Shown here piece after piece: positions 55,344 to 64,000 of a DNA stretch of 64,000 bases. The position numbers and the translations under genes were made by a program. The notes beneath the pieces are model-generated. The model was not told the origin of the DNA. It worked only from the letters and a program-made list of their open reading frames with translations, and did no database searches. Every line of letters begins with the position of its first letter. The first letter of the stretch is position 1. The DNA is taken from positions 682,001 through 746,000 of the forward strand of contig NZ_CP092361.1 of assembly GCF_022354465.1 (NCBI RefSeq), read 5' to 3'. This DNA comes from Wielerella bovis (lineage in GTDB: Bacteria; Pseudomonadota; Gammaproteobacteria; Burkholderiales; Neisseriaceae).

Positions 55344-56675
55344 TTAAATCCAACCTAATGTATTAGCAAATACCAGCAAAATTGCAATCGGTGCAGCATA
55401 GCGCAACATATTGCGCCAAACAACTGCTACGATAGGGGGTAAATTGCTGCCTTCGCGCATATGAGCAATAACTGCATCACGTTGCAATACCCATGCTACC
55501 AGTACGCAAACAGCCAATGAACTCAACGGCATAATCCACGATGTAATCAAATAATCCCACAAATCAAATACTGTTTTGCCGATAATTTTGAAATCGCCCA
55601 TTAAACCAAACGATAGCGCGGACGGAATGCCAACAATAAAAATCGCCATACCTGCTAGCCATGAAATGCGACGACGTGCCTGTGGACGATGTTGCACGAA
55701 ATAGGCAATCGCGGTTTCCAACATGGAAAATGCCGAAGTGAGTGTGGCAAGTGCGACCAAAATCATGAAAATGGCAAACAACAATGTACCAAATGGCATT
55801 TTTTGGAACACGGCTGGCAATACGATGAAAATTAAACCAGGCCCAGAATCAGGTTTAAAATCAAATGCGAATACAGCAGGGAAAATGACCAAGCCAGCTA
55901 GTAAAGAAACCAGCATATTCAACCACATAATGCTATTGGCGGAACGGAACAAATCTTGTTTGTTATCCAAATAGGACGCATATGTCATCATGGTGGATAC
56001 ACCCAAGCTCAATGCAAAAAATGCTTGTCCCAGCGCCATGAGCCATGTATTAGGCGTAATGACGCTGAAATCGGGTTTCAGCAAAAATTTAACGCCTTCC
56101 ATGGCATTAGGGAGCGTTAATGAACGTGCCGCAAGTAGTAAAAACATGATAAATAATACGGGCATCAAATATTTATTGGCGCGTTCAATGCCCGAAGAGA
56201 TGCCATTTTGTACCACCCAAACAGTAACCAACATAAAGGCAGCCTGAAAACCCAATGCCAACATAGGGTTAGCAATGGTATCACCAAATAAAGCAGCAAA
56301 ATCAGTAGTTGGCGTGATTGTGCCACTTAATGCATGCCAAACATAGGTAAAAACCCAGCCACCAACAACACTATAAAACGATAATAGGAAAAAACACGAT
56401 GCCATGCCCAAGCGACCAATCCACGCCCATGCAGGATTAGGTGCGATTTGGGTAAGGGCATCAATTGGATTTTTGTTGGTTTTGCGACCAATGAAAAATT
56501 CCGCAAGCAATACGGGTACGCCAACAATAATGGTAAATATCAGAAAAATCAGGAAAAAGACTGCACCGCCATTGGTGCCTGCGGTGTAGGGAAATTTCCA
56601 AATCGCGCCTAAGCCAATGGCTGAACCAGCCGCTGACAGCACAAACCCCAATTTTGACGTCCAATTAACTGACAT
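55344..56675 (-). CDS. Sodium-dependent transporter (NSS/SNF family)
   Basis: 443 residues with 11 predicted membrane helices, the usual bacterial number. The helix 1 signature WTSKLGFVLSAAGSAIGLGA IWKFP region forms the sodium and substrate site, and GGAVFFLIFLIF follows. NSS members import amino acids or related amines with sodium; the substrate is not predictable from these motifs. It is a single gene, ended by the terminator at 55301-55335. Confidence 0.9.
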   Translation of the reverse strand: MSVNWTSKLGFVLSAAGSAIGLGAIWKFPYTAGTNGGAVFFLIFLIFTIIVGVPVLLAEFFIGRKTNKNPIDALTQIAPNPAWAWIGRLGMASCFFLLSFYSVVGGWVFTYVWHALSGTITPTTDFAALFGDTIANPMLALGFQAAFMLVTVWVVQNGISSGIERANKYLMPVLFIMFLLLAARSLTLPNAMEGVKFLLKPDFSVITPNTWLMALGQAFFALSLGVSTMMTYASYLDNKQDLFRSANSIMWLNMLVSLLAGLVIFPAVFAFDFKPDSGPGLIFIVLPAVFQKMPFGTLLFAIFMILVALATLTSAFSMLETAIAYFVQHRPQARRRISWLAGMAIFIVGIPSALSFGLMGDFKIIGKTVFDLWDYLITSWIMPLSSLAVCVLVAWVLQRDAVIAHMREGSNLPPIVAVVWRNMLRYAAPIAILLVFANTLGWI

Positions 56676-57033
56676 GATAGAGACTCTAAAAAATAATGAT
56701 AAAAAAGTGTTCAGGCTGTCTAAAATAGACTTTTCTTTTTCTGTTTCAGGCAGCCTAAAATGATGCGCACAATTTTATACCAAGCATGGCAAATAGTATA
56801 TGATAATAACCACATTTATTTTGGTACAAATTAGACAATTCATGCAAAAAAACGACAATCAGAAAAATAAAACTTCAATTTTATTTTGATTTTTTTGATT
56901 TTATATTTTCAAATCAGACTGTCAAGCCATAAGCATTTTTTTATTCCATGATGCTGAAAATGTGTTTGAAGCAGCCCGAAAGATGCTTGTTGTGTACTGA
57001 AAACTGCCTGAAAATTGCCCCATGCTTGATGTT
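56676..57033. other. AT-rich gap between symporter and ygaV, no gene
   Basis: It contains two degenerate DUS (TTCAGGCTGTCTAAAA and TTTCAGGCAGCCTAAAA) and long A/T tracts but no open frame or clear RNA. Promoters for both divergent units must lie here or at its edges. Confidence 0.35.
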
Positions 57034-57078
57034 TTCATATAAACTTGACTTTATTTTATAAAAGTCTTATATTAGGAG
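57034..57078 (+). promoter_or_regulatory. ygaV promoter region with inverted repeat
   Basis: TTCATA (57034-57039) and TATAAA (57057-57062) are 17 bases apart. An alternative is TTGACT (57045-57050) with TATATT (57068-57073), also 17 apart, but its start point would fall after the ribosome site GGAG (57075-57078). The inverted repeat GACTTT-N8-AAAGTC (57047-57066) overlaps both and is a candidate operator for YgaV. Confidence 0.55.
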
Positions 57079-57084
57079 TTGCTA

Positions 57085-57402
57085 ATGAATAACGCCACAA
57101 AAAATCCCACTACTTTACAAGAACACGCTCAAATTGCCGCCGATTTTCTGAAAACCATCGGCAATGCCACACGTTTACAAATTTTGTGCCTGCTGGCTGA
57201 ACGCGGCGAAATGTGTGTAATGCATTTGCACGAACATTTGGATTTGCCATTGAGCCAATCGGCATTATCGCAACATTTATCCAAAATGCGTACAGAGGGC
57301 ATTTTGTCATCTCGCCAAGACGCACAAAAAATGTATTACCAAATTTGCGATGACAAAACCCTTAAATTGATACACACCTTAAAAGAAATTTTTTGCCCCT
57401 AA
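57085..57402 (+). CDS. ygaV: ArsR-family sulfur-responsive regulator, YgaV/BigR type
   Basis: The ATG at 57085 has GGAG before it; a TTG at 57079 is rejected. 105 residues with the ArsR winged helix (IGNATRLQILCLLAERGEMC, SQSALSQHLSKMRTEGILSS). Cysteines 44 (GEMC) and 104 (EIFC) sit where the persulfide-sensing pair of BigR and SqrR sit. These repressors release DNA when hydrogen sulfide or polysulfide links the two cysteines. The neighbour is a YgaP-type rhodanese, the E. coli ygaVP arrangement. Confidence 0.85.
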   Translation: MNNATKNPTTLQEHAQIAADFLKTIGNATRLQILCLLAERGEMCVMHLHEHLDLPLSQSALSQHLSKMRTEGILSSRQDAQKMYYQICDDKTLKLIHTLKEIFCP

Positions 57403-57416
57403 ACGGAGAAATCATC

Positions 57417-57932
57417 ATGTCTTTGCCCTTGCACACGCCCAAACAGGCTGCAGAAAAATGTCAAAATGGCGCAATTTTGATTGACATTCGCACAAAAAAT
57501 GAACATCAACAACGACATATTCCCAACGCATTGTCCATACCTTTGGACGATTTGCCTACCGCCGACAAGCAGCCTGAACATTCTGTTTTGATTTTCCATT
57601 GTTTGAGCGGTGTACGCACCCAAGCCAACACAGCTCTTTTGGCACAATACGCGCAAGGTTGCGAAGCTTACATTTTGGATGGTGGTTTGAACGCTTGGCA
57701 GAAAAATGGTTTGCCGACCGAAGGTATTGCGCATTGTCATTTGGACATCATGCGCCAAGTTCAAATTGTTGCAGGCAGTCTGATTTTATTGGGGGGATTA
57801 TTGGGCGTGGTGGTTTCGCCGTGGTTTTTTGCTTTGTGCATTTTGGTGGGAATGGGGTTGCTTTTTGCTGGATTAACGGGATTTTGCGGCATGGCAAAAT
57901 TGCTGGCGAAAATGCCGTGGAATCAAGCCTAA
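57417..57932 (+). CDS. ygaP: Membrane rhodanese YgaP
   Basis: Starting at 57417 (GGAG upstream; a TTG at 57393 is rejected), 171 residues, close to E. coli YgaP. Residues 5-110 form a rhodanese domain with catalytic C62 in HCLSGVRT. Two membrane helices follow (about 121-142 and 146-163: IVAGSLILLGGLLGVVVSPW, FALCILVGMGLLFAGLTGFC). It transfers sulfane sulfur at the inner membrane. It lies 14 bases after ygaV and is surely co-transcribed. Confidence 0.9.
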   Translation: MSLPLHTPKQAAEKCQNGAILIDIRTKNEHQQRHIPNALSIPLDDLPTADKQPEHSVLIFHCLSGVRTQANTALLAQYAQGCEAYILDGGLNAWQKNGLPTEGIAHCHLDIMRQVQIVAGSLILLGGLLGVVVSPWFFALCILVGMGLLFAGLTGFCGMAKLLAKMPWNQA

Positions 57933-57964
57933 ATCTTTTTTTGTAACGTAAGGAGTTTGAAATC

Positions 57965-58159
57965 ATGAAAGCCAATTTGGGTCAAATTGACCGCGTATTG
58001 CGTATTGTTTTGGGTCTGGTTTTGATTGCCTTATCTTTGATGGGGACAATCGGTTGGTGGGGGTGGGGGGGCATCATTCCCTTGGTAACAGGGCTGATGA
58101 AATTCTGTCCCATTTACCGCTTGTTTGGATTGAATACCTGTAAAACTTGTTCAAAATAA
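57965..58159 (+). CDS. DUF2892 small membrane protein
   Basis: 64 residues. MKANLGQIDRVLRIVLGLVL opens it, and two hydrophobic helices follow, ending in CPIYRLFGLNTCKTCSK with three cysteines. This is the DUF2892 pattern (CPLYxxxGxxT), the same type of unit that forms the tail of YgaP. It has its own AAGGAG site and lies 32 bases after ygaP, making a three-gene sulfur operon. Function unknown, though such proteins often accompany rhodaneses. Confidence 0.88.
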   Translation: MKANLGQIDRVLRIVLGLVLIALSLMGTIGWWGWGGIIPLVTGLMKFCPIYRLFGLNTCKTCSK

Positions 58160-58163
58160 ACAT

Positions 58164-58212
58164 TTCAGGCAGCCTGAAAAAGGATTTTTCCCTTTTCAGG
58201 CTGCCTGAAACT
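58164..58212. terminator. DUS inverted pair between the ygaVP operon and glyA
   Basis: TTTCAGGCAGCCTGAAAAAG and CTTTTCAGGCTGCCTGAAA are opposed. It lies four bases after the DUF2892 stop and just beyond the glyA stop on the other strand, so it can serve both. Confidence 0.7.
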
Positions 58213-58224
58213 TTAAATCAACAA

Positions 58225-59475
58225 TTACGCGCCATAAACAGGATTTTTATCACACAATGCTTTCGCGGCGGTTGCCACGCGGTTCAAAGTCGCTTCATCG
58301 TTTGGATTTTCCAACACATCAGCCACCAAATTCGCCAATTCACGCGCATCGGCTTCGCTGAAACCGCGTGTGGTAATCGCAGACGCACCCACACGAATGC
58401 CGCTGGTTACAAACGGTTTTTCTGGGTCATTGGGAATCGCGTTTTTGTTAATCGTGATGTGTGCTTTGCCCAACGCTTCTTCGGCGGCTTTACCCGTAAT
58501 GTTTTTCGGGCGCAAATCCACCAAGAAAACATGGCTTTCTGTGCGACCAGACACAATGCGCAAACCGCGTTTCACCAATTCTTCTGCCATCGCAGCCGCG
58601 TTGATTTTCACTTGTTTCGCATATTGTTTGAATTCAGGTTCCAGAGCTTCTTTGAATGCCACCGCTTTCGCCGCAATCACGTGCATGAGTGGACCACCTT
58701 GCAAAGATGGGAAAATGGTGGAATTCAAAATTTTCTCGTGCGTGGTGTCGCGGCACAAAATCACGCCACCGCGTGGGCCACGCAAGGTTTTGTGCGTGGT
58801 TGTGGTAACGAAATCGGCAAACGGCACAGGGTTCGGGTATTCGCCGCCTGCCACTAAACCTGCATAGTGCGCCATGTCCACAAACAAGTACGCGCCCACT
58901 TTGTCGGCGATTTCACGGAAACGCGCCCAATCAATTTCCAAAGCGTAGGCAGACGCACCTGCCACAATCATTTTCGGCTTGTGTTCCAAAGCCAAACGCT
59001 CCACTTCGGCATAATCCAACACTTCGTTTTCGTCCAAGCCGTAGGTAATGGCGTTGTACAATTTACCTGAAATATTCACGCTCGCGCCATGCGTCAAGTG
59101 TCCGCCATGCGCCAAGCTCATGCCCAAAATCGTATCACCGGGTTTTAATATAGAAGCGTAAACCGCTTGGTTGGCTTGGCTGCCTGAATGCGGTTGCACG
59201 TTGGCATATTCCGCACCAAACAATTTTTTCACACGGTCAATTGCCAATTGTTCTGCCACATCAACGTGTTCACAACCACCATAATAACGTTTTGAAGGAT
59301 AACCTTCGGCATATTTATTGGTCAATTGGCTACCTTGTGCTTCCATAACGGCGCAGCTCACATAGTTTTCAGACGCAATCAATTCAATGTGGTCTTGCTG
59401 GCGTTGCACTTCGGCAGCCATTGCGGCGGCTAACTCTGGGTCGTATTTTTCAATGGTAAGGCTTTTTGAGAACAT
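58225..59475 (-). CDS. glyA: Serine hydroxymethyltransferase GlyA
   Basis: 416 residues, the usual length. A pyridoxal-phosphate enzyme that turns serine and tetrahydrofolate into glycine and methylene-tetrahydrofolate. The cofactor lysine is in the [15 protein letters not shown] motif; [12 protein letters not shown] near the start and [15 protein letters not shown] are further signatures. AAGGA precedes the ATG. The gene is free of DUS internally over most of its length. Confidence 0.97.
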   Translation of the reverse strand: MFSKSLTIEKYDPELAAAMAAEVQRQQDHIELIASENYVSCAVMEAQGSQLTNKYAEGYPSKRYYGGCEHVDVAEQLAIDRVKKLFGAEYANVQPHSGSQANQAVYASILKPGDTILGMSLAHGGHLTHGASVNISGKLYNAITYGLDENEVLDYAEVERLALEHKPKMIVAGASAYALEIDWARFREIADKVGAYLFVDMAHYAGLVAGGEYPNPVPFADFVTTTTHKTLRGPRGGVILCRDTTHEKILNSTIFPSLQGGPLMHVIAAKAVAFKEALEPEFKQYAKQVKINAAAMAEELVKRGLRIVSGRTESHVFLVDLRPKNITGKAAEEALGKAHITINKNAIPNDPEKPFVTSGIRVGASAITTRGFSEADARELANLVADVLENPNDEATLNRVATAAKALCDKNPVYGA

Positions 59476-59635
59476 GGAATTATCCTTGTGGAAGAAGAGA
59501 TTTTGTGATTGTAACGCAAATCCTATCTTTCAGGCAGCCTGAAAATAGAATAGGCGAACTGTGTTAGGAGTTTTTATCAGTATGGTATTTTATTTTAAAA
59601 AAATGGAAATTTTTATTATTTAATAAATAAAAAAG

Positions 59636-59692
59636 GCAGCCTGAAAATATTTTATGGACGATATGCCAAGATATATTTTCAGGCTGCTTTTT
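59636..59692 (-). terminator. DUS inverted pair after accC
   Basis: AAAAGGCAGCCTGAAAATAT and ATATTTTCAGGCTGCTTTTTT lie opposite each other downstream of accC on the minus strand. Confidence 0.6.
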
Positions 59693-59701
59693 TATAAGGG
59701 A

Positions 59702-61063
59702 TTATTTTACTAGTTTTTCTTTGCGTTCTTGGAGCCAATGCTCCAAATAATGAATGCTCATGCCGCCTTCTAAAAAACCAGCGTCTTTGAATAAATCACG
59801 GTGAAGAGGTGTATTGGTTTTAATACCTGTAATCGCCAATTCTGCCAACGCCACGCGCATTTTCGCGGCAGCTTGGGTGCGGTCTTTGCCTAAAGTGCAG
59901 ACTTTGCCAATCAAGCTATCGTAATTCGGCGGAATTTTGTAGCCTTGATAAATGTGGCTGTCCACGCGCACACCCAATCCCCCTGGTAAATGGCAAGATT
60001 CAATCAACCCTGGGCTGGGAATGAAATTGTACGGGTCTTCCGCATTAATGCGGCATTCAAAAGCATGACCTTCCAAGACAATATCGTCCTGCGTGTATTG
60101 CAAAGGCAATCCCGCCGCCACGCGCAACTGCTCTTGCACAATGTCCACGCCCGTAATCAGCTCGGTAACGGGGTGTTCCACTTGCACGCGCGTGTTCATT
60201 TCAATAAAGAAAAACTCGCCATTTTCATACAAAAATTCAAATGTACCTGCACCGCGATAACCAATGCGCTTACACGCTTCCGTACAAGCCGTGCCGATTT
60301 TCTCACGCTCTTCGGGCGTAATGAATGGCGCGGGGGCTTCTTCAATGATTTTTTGGTGGCGGCGTTGCATGGAGCAATCGCGTTCGCCCAAATAAATCGC
60401 GTTGCCGTGTTCGTCCGCCAACACCTGAATTTCAATGTGGCGCGGACGTTGCAAAAAGCGTTCCATGTAAACCATCGGATTGCCAAAGGCAGCCTGCGCT
60501 TCCGCTTTGGTCATTTCCACCGCTTTGAGCAAATCTTCTTTCTTTTCAACGACACGCATACCGCGACCGCCGCCGCCACCCGAAGCCTTGATAATCACAG
60601 GGAAACCGACTTTATCGGCAATTTTCAAGATTTCATCGGGATTATCGGGCAAGGCACCGTCCGAACCAGGGACGCAAGGCACGCCAGCCGCAATCATCGC
60701 GTGTTTGGCGGAAACCTTGTCGCCCATCAAACGAATCGTGTCCGCTTTTGGACCGATGAAAATAAAGCCTGAATTTTCAACCTGTTCGGCGAAATTCGCG
60801 TTTTCCGCCAAAAAGCCATAGCCAGGGTGAATGCCGTCCGCGCCCGTAACTTCGGCGGCGGCAATAATGGCGGGAATGTGCAGATAACTTTGCGGGCTGG
60901 GCGCAGGTCCAATGCACACGGATTCGTCCGCCAATTTAACGTGCAGGCTGTCGCGGTCGGCTTCGGAATGCACCGCCACAGTTGCAATGCCCATTTCACG
61001 GCAAGCGCGTAACACGCGCAAAGCAATTTCGCCACGATTGGCAATTAAAACTTTTTTCAACAT
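59702..61063 (-). CDS. accC: Acetyl-CoA carboxylase biotin carboxylase subunit AccC
   Basis: 453 residues. It carboxylates biotin on AccB using ATP and bicarbonate, the first step of fatty-acid synthesis. The ATP-grasp glycine loop [12 protein letters not shown] is near residue 159; [19 protein letters not shown] sequence ([20 protein letters not shown]) and [19 protein letters not shown] follow. AAGGAAA precedes the ATG. accB lies upstream on the same strand but is separated by an unrelated gene. Confidence 0.97.
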   Translation of the reverse strand: MLKKVLIANRGEIALRVLRACREMGIATVAVHSEADRDSLHVKLADESVCIGPAPSPQSYLHIPAIIAAAEVTGADGIHPGYGFLAENANFAEQVENSGFIFIGPKADTIRLMGDKVSAKHAMIAAGVPCVPGSDGALPDNPDEILKIADKVGFPVIIKASGGGGGRGMRVVEKKEDLLKAVEMTKAEAQAAFGNPMVYMERFLQRPRHIEIQVLADEHGNAIYLGERDCSMQRRHQKIIEEAPAPFITPEEREKIGTACTEACKRIGYRGAGTFEFLYENGEFFFIEMNTRVQVEHPVTELITGVDIVQEQLRVAAGLPLQYTQDDIVLEGHAFECRINAEDPYNFIPSPGLIESCHLPGGLGVRVDSHIYQGYKIPPNYDSLIGKVCTLGKDRTQAAAKMRVALAELAITGIKTNTPLHRDLFKDAGFLEGGMSIHYLEHWLQERKEKLVK

Positions 61064-61128
61064 ATTGATTTCCTTTTGGGAAAATATTTTTTACTGCTTA
61101 ATCTATATTTCAGGCTGCCTGAAAGCGG

Positions 61129-61752
61129 TTATTCAATGGGTGGCAAACCTTTTTTAACGCGTTCGGCATTGTATATTTCGCTGTGCAATTCTGAAGGGTC
61201 GTCTGCCAATTCGGTTTCGCTGTCATACACGTCTTGCCAACTGTCGCAAACAAAATAAACGTCCAAATCGGCAAACTGTTCTTTCATTGCTTCAAACAGT
61301 TCATCGTCTTCAAAACAATAGGACGCGCAAAATGCCTCGGTTAAAGATGCCCCCGGCATAATGTTAAACTGACCTTCTGTATCGTATTGAACAATAGGCG
61401 AATCTTCAATCGCACGACCCGATTTGCCACGCCAATAACCATAAATGTTGCTGTCATCATCTTTGGCAACAAAGGTAATCATGCGTGCAACCTGTTCAAT
61501 CGCAGCAATATTGGCTTGAATATCAGGGTTTGCCAACTCGTCTTCGCTCAAATAATCATGACCGAAAACCAACTCGTTCAACAATTCGTCTTTTTCATCA
61601 GGCAAAATCGCAAACAATGCCAGTTCGTCAAACGGTGTGCCAGCATCGGTTATCGTTGCCCATGCCAATACTTCCAAATCACGCGGCATGTTTTCTGCGC
61701 CAAGCACTTCATGCTTGAAACGTGCCAATGTTTCTAACGAATTCACAGTCAT
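61129..61752 (-). CDS. Acidic SUKH-like protein between accB and accC
   Basis: I start at 61752 (MTVNSLETLARF, 207 residues), with GGGG eight bases upstream. It is strongly acidic and soluble. IYGYWRGKSGRAIEDSPIVQ, then YDTEGQFNIMPGASLTEAFC, resembles the central part of SMI1/KNR4-type immunity proteins, but the match is loose. No toxin is adjacent. A DUS pair lies on each side, and the gene splits accBC, which are adjacent in most bacteria. Its role is unknown. Confidence 0.5.
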   Translation of the reverse strand: MTVNSLETLARFKHEVLGAENMPRDLEVLAWATITDAGTPFDELALFAILPDEKDELLNELVFGHDYLSEDELANPDIQANIAAIEQVARMITFVAKDDDSNIYGYWRGKSGRAIEDSPIVQYDTEGQFNIMPGASLTEAFCASYCFEDDELFEAMKEQFADLDVYFVCDSWQDVYDSETELADDPSELHSEIYNAERVKKGLPPIE

Positions 61753-61787
61753 ATTTTTGCCCCATAATGCGTTTTCAAATTTGATGT

Positions 61788-61833
61788 TTTCAGGCTGCCT
61801 GAAAGCAAAAAACTTCATTCAGGCAGCCTGAAA
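61788..61833. terminator. DUS inverted pair downstream of accB
   Basis: TTTTCAGGCTGCCTGAAAGC and ATTCAGGCAGCCTGAAAAAT are opposed, between the accB stop and the next gene. It may reduce co-transcription of accB with accC. Confidence 0.5.
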
Positions 61834-61835
61834 AA

Positions 61836-62309
61836 TTATTCAATGATAAACAAAGGCTCGCCAAATTCCACAGGTGTGCCGTTTTCCACCAAAATTTCTT
61901 TAATCACACCTGATTTTTCGGCTTCAATTTCGTTCATCAACTTCATGGCTTCAATGATGCACAGTGTGTCGCCTGCTTTTACCGTTTTGCCTACTTCTAC
62001 AAAAGCAGGTGCGGTAGGATTGGGTGAACGGTAGAATGTACCAACCATAGGCGATTTTTGCGCATTGGATAAATCGCGGGTAGCAGGTGTAGATGATGCC
62101 GTTGCTTGAACAGGTGCAGCCACAGGCGCGGTTTGAGGTGTGGGAATATGCGCTGCTTGAATGACAGGAGGGGGGGTATAAACAGGTTGCGCAGGTGCGG
62201 CGACTGAACGTGTGATGCGAACTTTTTCTTCGCCTTCGGTAATTTCCAGTTCGGCAATACCTGAACCTTCTACTAATTCAATCAGTTTTTGTAATTTGCG
62301 TAAATCCAT
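61836..62309 (-). CDS. accB: Biotin carboxyl carrier protein AccB
   Basis: 157 residues. The N-terminal domain ([20 protein letters not shown]) is followed by a Pro/Ala-rich linker and the biotinyl domain with [13 protein letters not shown] and the biotin-bearing K123 in [11 protein letters not shown]. It carries carboxybiotin from AccC to the transferase. AAGGAATAA precedes the ATG. Confidence 0.96.
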   Translation of the reverse strand: MDLRKLQKLIELVEGSGIAELEITEGEEKVRITRSVAAPAQPVYTPPPVIQAAHIPTPQTAPVAAPVQATASSTPATRDLSNAQKSPMVGTFYRSPNPTAPAFVEVGKTVKAGDTLCIIEAMKLMNEIEAEKSGVIKEILVENGTPVEFGEPLFIIE

Positions 62310-62375
62310 TTTAAATTATTCCTTACTTTAAGGGTAAAATGATGATATTTTTGACAAAATACCGTTATCATAAAA

Positions 62376-63164
62376 TTAAATACGTTCATCAACGAGCGAA
62401 CATTCCACGCCCAAAATCTCTTGAATTTCTTGCTTAACGGCTGGTGGAATCATATCTGTACCAATACCTGCAAACGCCACAGCCACATTAGAACATGCAA
62501 ACACATTGCCATATTGGTATGTGAAACGAGAAATCAATTCACTTTGCCCGCATTGTAAACAAGTGAATTTTCCTGTATTTGTATCCAATGTGTCTAATAA
62601 ATCAATGAATTGTAATCTGTTTGGTTCTTTGGCTTGTTCCGTACTGGATTCGCCCTCTTCGTCTTCTTCATCAAAACCATCATAATCACAATAATAATGT
62701 GCTTGGCAATGTGGGCAATCGGTTTCATCAAATTCAGAACCTTCGGCAAAACCATATGCTTTGGGTTCGTCAAATACATGAAATTCAATGGTAGAGTATT
62801 GACTTTGGGGTTCTGAACAATCTGCTTCATCAGCGAAATTTTCAATGCCTTCTTCAGTCAAAGCAACCGCGTTTTCTTTAAAGAATGATTCAAATTTATT
62901 TTCAATCCAACTATTTGCCAAAACATGAAATTCAATGAAAGAATCTTGACTTTTGGATTCTGAACAACCTGCTTCAGCAGTGAAATATTCAATGCCTTTT
63001 TCAGTCAAAGCATAAGCCACAGCGTTTTTTTCAAATAATGGTACAGCCAATTCATCTTCAATCCAACCACGCGCCAAAAATTGTGCGTGAATTTGGTCAA
63101 TTTTTTCTTGTGCATTTTCCAAATAAACCACTTGGGGAACAATGTACGCCAAACTGTCTGACAT
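62376..63164 (-). CDS. Internally duplicated protein with zinc-ribbon cysteines
   Basis: 262 residues, very acidic, with AGGAAA before the ATG. Two tandem copies of about 50 residues are visible at 31-82 and 83-132; each runs W-I-E, then F-KNAVA or KENAVA, LTE-GIE-F, CSE, Q-S and IEFHV. After them come CPHC (150-153) in CPHCQAHYYCDYDGFDEEDE and CLQC (202-205), which could hold one zinc. I do not recognise the family. It is upstream of accB on the same strand with a 66-base gap. Confidence 0.65.
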   Translation of the reverse strand: MSDSLAYIVPQVVYLENAQEKIDQIHAQFLARGWIEDELAVPLFEKNAVAYALTEKGIEYFTAEAGCSESKSQDSFIEFHVLANSWIENKFESFFKENAVALTEEGIENFADEADCSEPQSQYSTIEFHVFDEPKAYGFAEGSEFDETDCPHCQAHYYCDYDGFDEEDEEGESSTEQAKEPNRLQFIDLLDTLDTNTGKFTCLQCGQSELISRFTYQYGNVFACSNVAVAFAGIGTDMIPPAVKQEIQEILGVECSLVDERI

Positions 63165-63399
63165 GATGATTTCCTGATAATGAAAAATGATAAAAAAATG
63201 AATTTTGGCGAATTTAGCAGCAAAAGTCTAGCAAAATCTGTAAAAATCATGCAAAAAAGGGGGTAATATAAATGGTTTGTATTTTGTTGGAATGGTTTAA
63301 TTAGTGTTTTTATTCCATATTTTTATTTCAGGCTGCCTGAAAAGATAAAAAACGTTATAATGGCATTTAGTGTATTGTTCTATAAAATTAGGAAAAAAA

Positions 63400-64000
63400 A
63401 TGGATTTCCAAAAAGCTCGCTATAATATGGTGGAACAGCAAATTCGTCCGTGGGACGTGTTGGATTTTGATATTTTAGATGCGTTAGATGAGATTCCGCG
63501 TGAATTGTTTGTGAGTCAAGCGCAGTTGGGTTATGCGTATGCTGATTTGGCGTTGCCATTGCCAAATGGTGGCAAGATGTTGGAGCCCAAAGTGGTGGCA
63601 CGTATGGTGCAAGGTTTGACCTTGCAAAAAAATGACCGTGTACTGGAAGTTGGTACAGGGTCGGGCTATGCGACGGCATTGTTGGCAAAGTTGGCAGGTG
63701 AAGTATTGACTTGCGATGTGGACAGTACGCAGTTGGCAGCTGCAAAATCGGTACTGGACGGTTTGCAGATAATGAATGTTCGTTATGAAGCGATAGATGG
63801 TTTGCAGGGTGTGGCTGATGCGACATTTGATGCGATTTATATTGGTGGAAGTTTGCCCGAAGTTCCTGAAATTTTGAAAAATCAGTTGGTTGATGGTGGG
63901 CGCATGGTGGTGGTTGTGGGTAGTGAGCCTGTGCAACATTGTATTCAAATCACGCGAACAGGGTCGGAGTTTTTGCAAAAAACTTTGTTTGATACGTTGA
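63400..64000 (+). CDS. pcm: Protein-L-isoaspartate O-methyltransferase family protein, 5' part
   Basis: The frame runs off the right edge after 200 codons. AGGAAA lies before the ATG at 63400. MDFQKARYNMVEQQIRPWDV and LDALDEIPRELFV open it, and the S-adenosylmethionine loop is LEVGTGSGYATALLAKL near residue 84. These fit the PCMT family. The usual catalytic stretch before the loop is LPLPNGGKMLEPKVVARMVQ; the typical Ser-Gln-P is altered, as in the shorter beta-proteobacterial members, so repair of isoaspartate is likely but not certain. A DUS lies at about 63328. Confidence 0.85.
   Translation, partial: MDFQKARYNMVEQQIRPWDVLDFDILDALDEIPRELFVSQAQLGYAYADLALPLPNGGKMLEPKVVARMVQGLTLQKNDRVLEVGTGSGYATALLAKLAGEVLTCDVDSTQLAAAKSVLDGLQIMNVRYEAIDGLQGVADATFDAIYIGGSLPEVPEILKNQLVDGGRMVVVVGSEPVQHCIQITRTGSEFLQKTLFDTL

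Noticed and set aside
58147..58857. 236-codon open frame on the plus strand
   Set aside because: Antisense to glyA, which is a certain gene; the frame begins in a DUS and shows no family motif.
59990..60772. 260-codon open frame on the plus strand
   Set aside because: Antisense to accC; it is the mirror of a strongly conserved gene and has no start signal.
61129..61752. AccA/AccD-like or biotin ligase function for the gene between accB and accC
   Set aside because: No carboxyltransferase or ligase motif is present; position alone does not support a role in fatty-acid synthesis.
63484..63978. 164-codon minus-strand frame at the right edge
   Set aside because: Antisense to the pcm-like gene, which has a ribosome site and the methyltransferase loop; the antisense frame has no known motif.

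Overview
The window is chromosome of a member of the Neisseriaceae. The strongest sign is the very frequent 12-mer AGGCAGCCTGAA, the DNA uptake sequence (DUS) dialect I associate with Kingella, with the Simonsiella-type variant AGGCTGCCTGAA overlapping it in many copies. Other signs are Correia-like elements with TATAGTGGATTC ends, dRS3-like repeats, and an mtrR-mtrCDE efflux locus. The genus cannot be fixed from the sequence alone; the Kingella/Alysiella/Simonsiella group fits best. By eye the GC content is in the low forties, with several clearly more AT-rich accessory genes. I see no rRNA, tRNA or CRISPR array.

Layout. 1-3.4 kb: 3' end of nagZ, an orphan amino-acid-binding lipoprotein, ygfZ and small repeats. 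3.4-10.8 kb, minus strand: a uracil-DNA glycosylase-like gene, a small gene, decayed copies of neighbouring genes, a putAbiC-type abortive-infection gene, tex, an HNH endonuclease, a DUF486 membrane protein, a cold-shock/DUF1294 protein and an RNA methyltransferase. 11-13 kb: accessory patch with an Rhs scrap, an orphan AT-rich gene and a frameshifted IS630 element. 13-25 kb: trkA, potABC, msbA, rlmB, argS, rluE, and rfbC/rfbD separated by a SUKH-family gene. 25-33 kb: cyclic-peptide exporter, a MarR regulator with an ABC membrane-domain protein, serS, miaA, an RDD protein and pqiA. 34-41 kb: mtrR divergent from mtrC-mtrD-mtrE. 41-49 kb: ftsW-murG, ppx, a small lipoprotein, a second orphan amino-acid-binding lipoprotein and a TPR-glycosyltransferase. 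49-52 kb: accessory patch with a REP pair beside a truncated RAYT gene, an IS110 element and a trypsin-like protease. 52-64 kb: uvrB, a YgfX-like protein, a sodium symporter, a ygaV-ygaP sulfur operon with DUF2892, glyA, accB/accC separated by an unrelated gene, an internally repeated zinc-ribbon protein and the 5' end of pcm.

The most notable observation is the IS110 element at 49840-51102. Its exact ends can be read because it interrupts a repeat that is intact elsewhere in the window. Its left non-coding end can be read as a bridge RNA: a 5' hairpin, a target loop carrying nine bases identical to the target and five complementary to its other side, and a donor loop matching the element's right end. 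Joining the two ends in a circle creates a promoter-like sequence whose predicted start is the first base of the 5' hairpin.

Regulation visible in sequence includes a 16-bp perfect operator over a near-consensus promoter before the MarR gene, a promoter with an inverted repeat before mtrC, and an inverted repeat in the ygaV promoter region. Many gene ends carry DUS inverted pairs that probably act as terminators.
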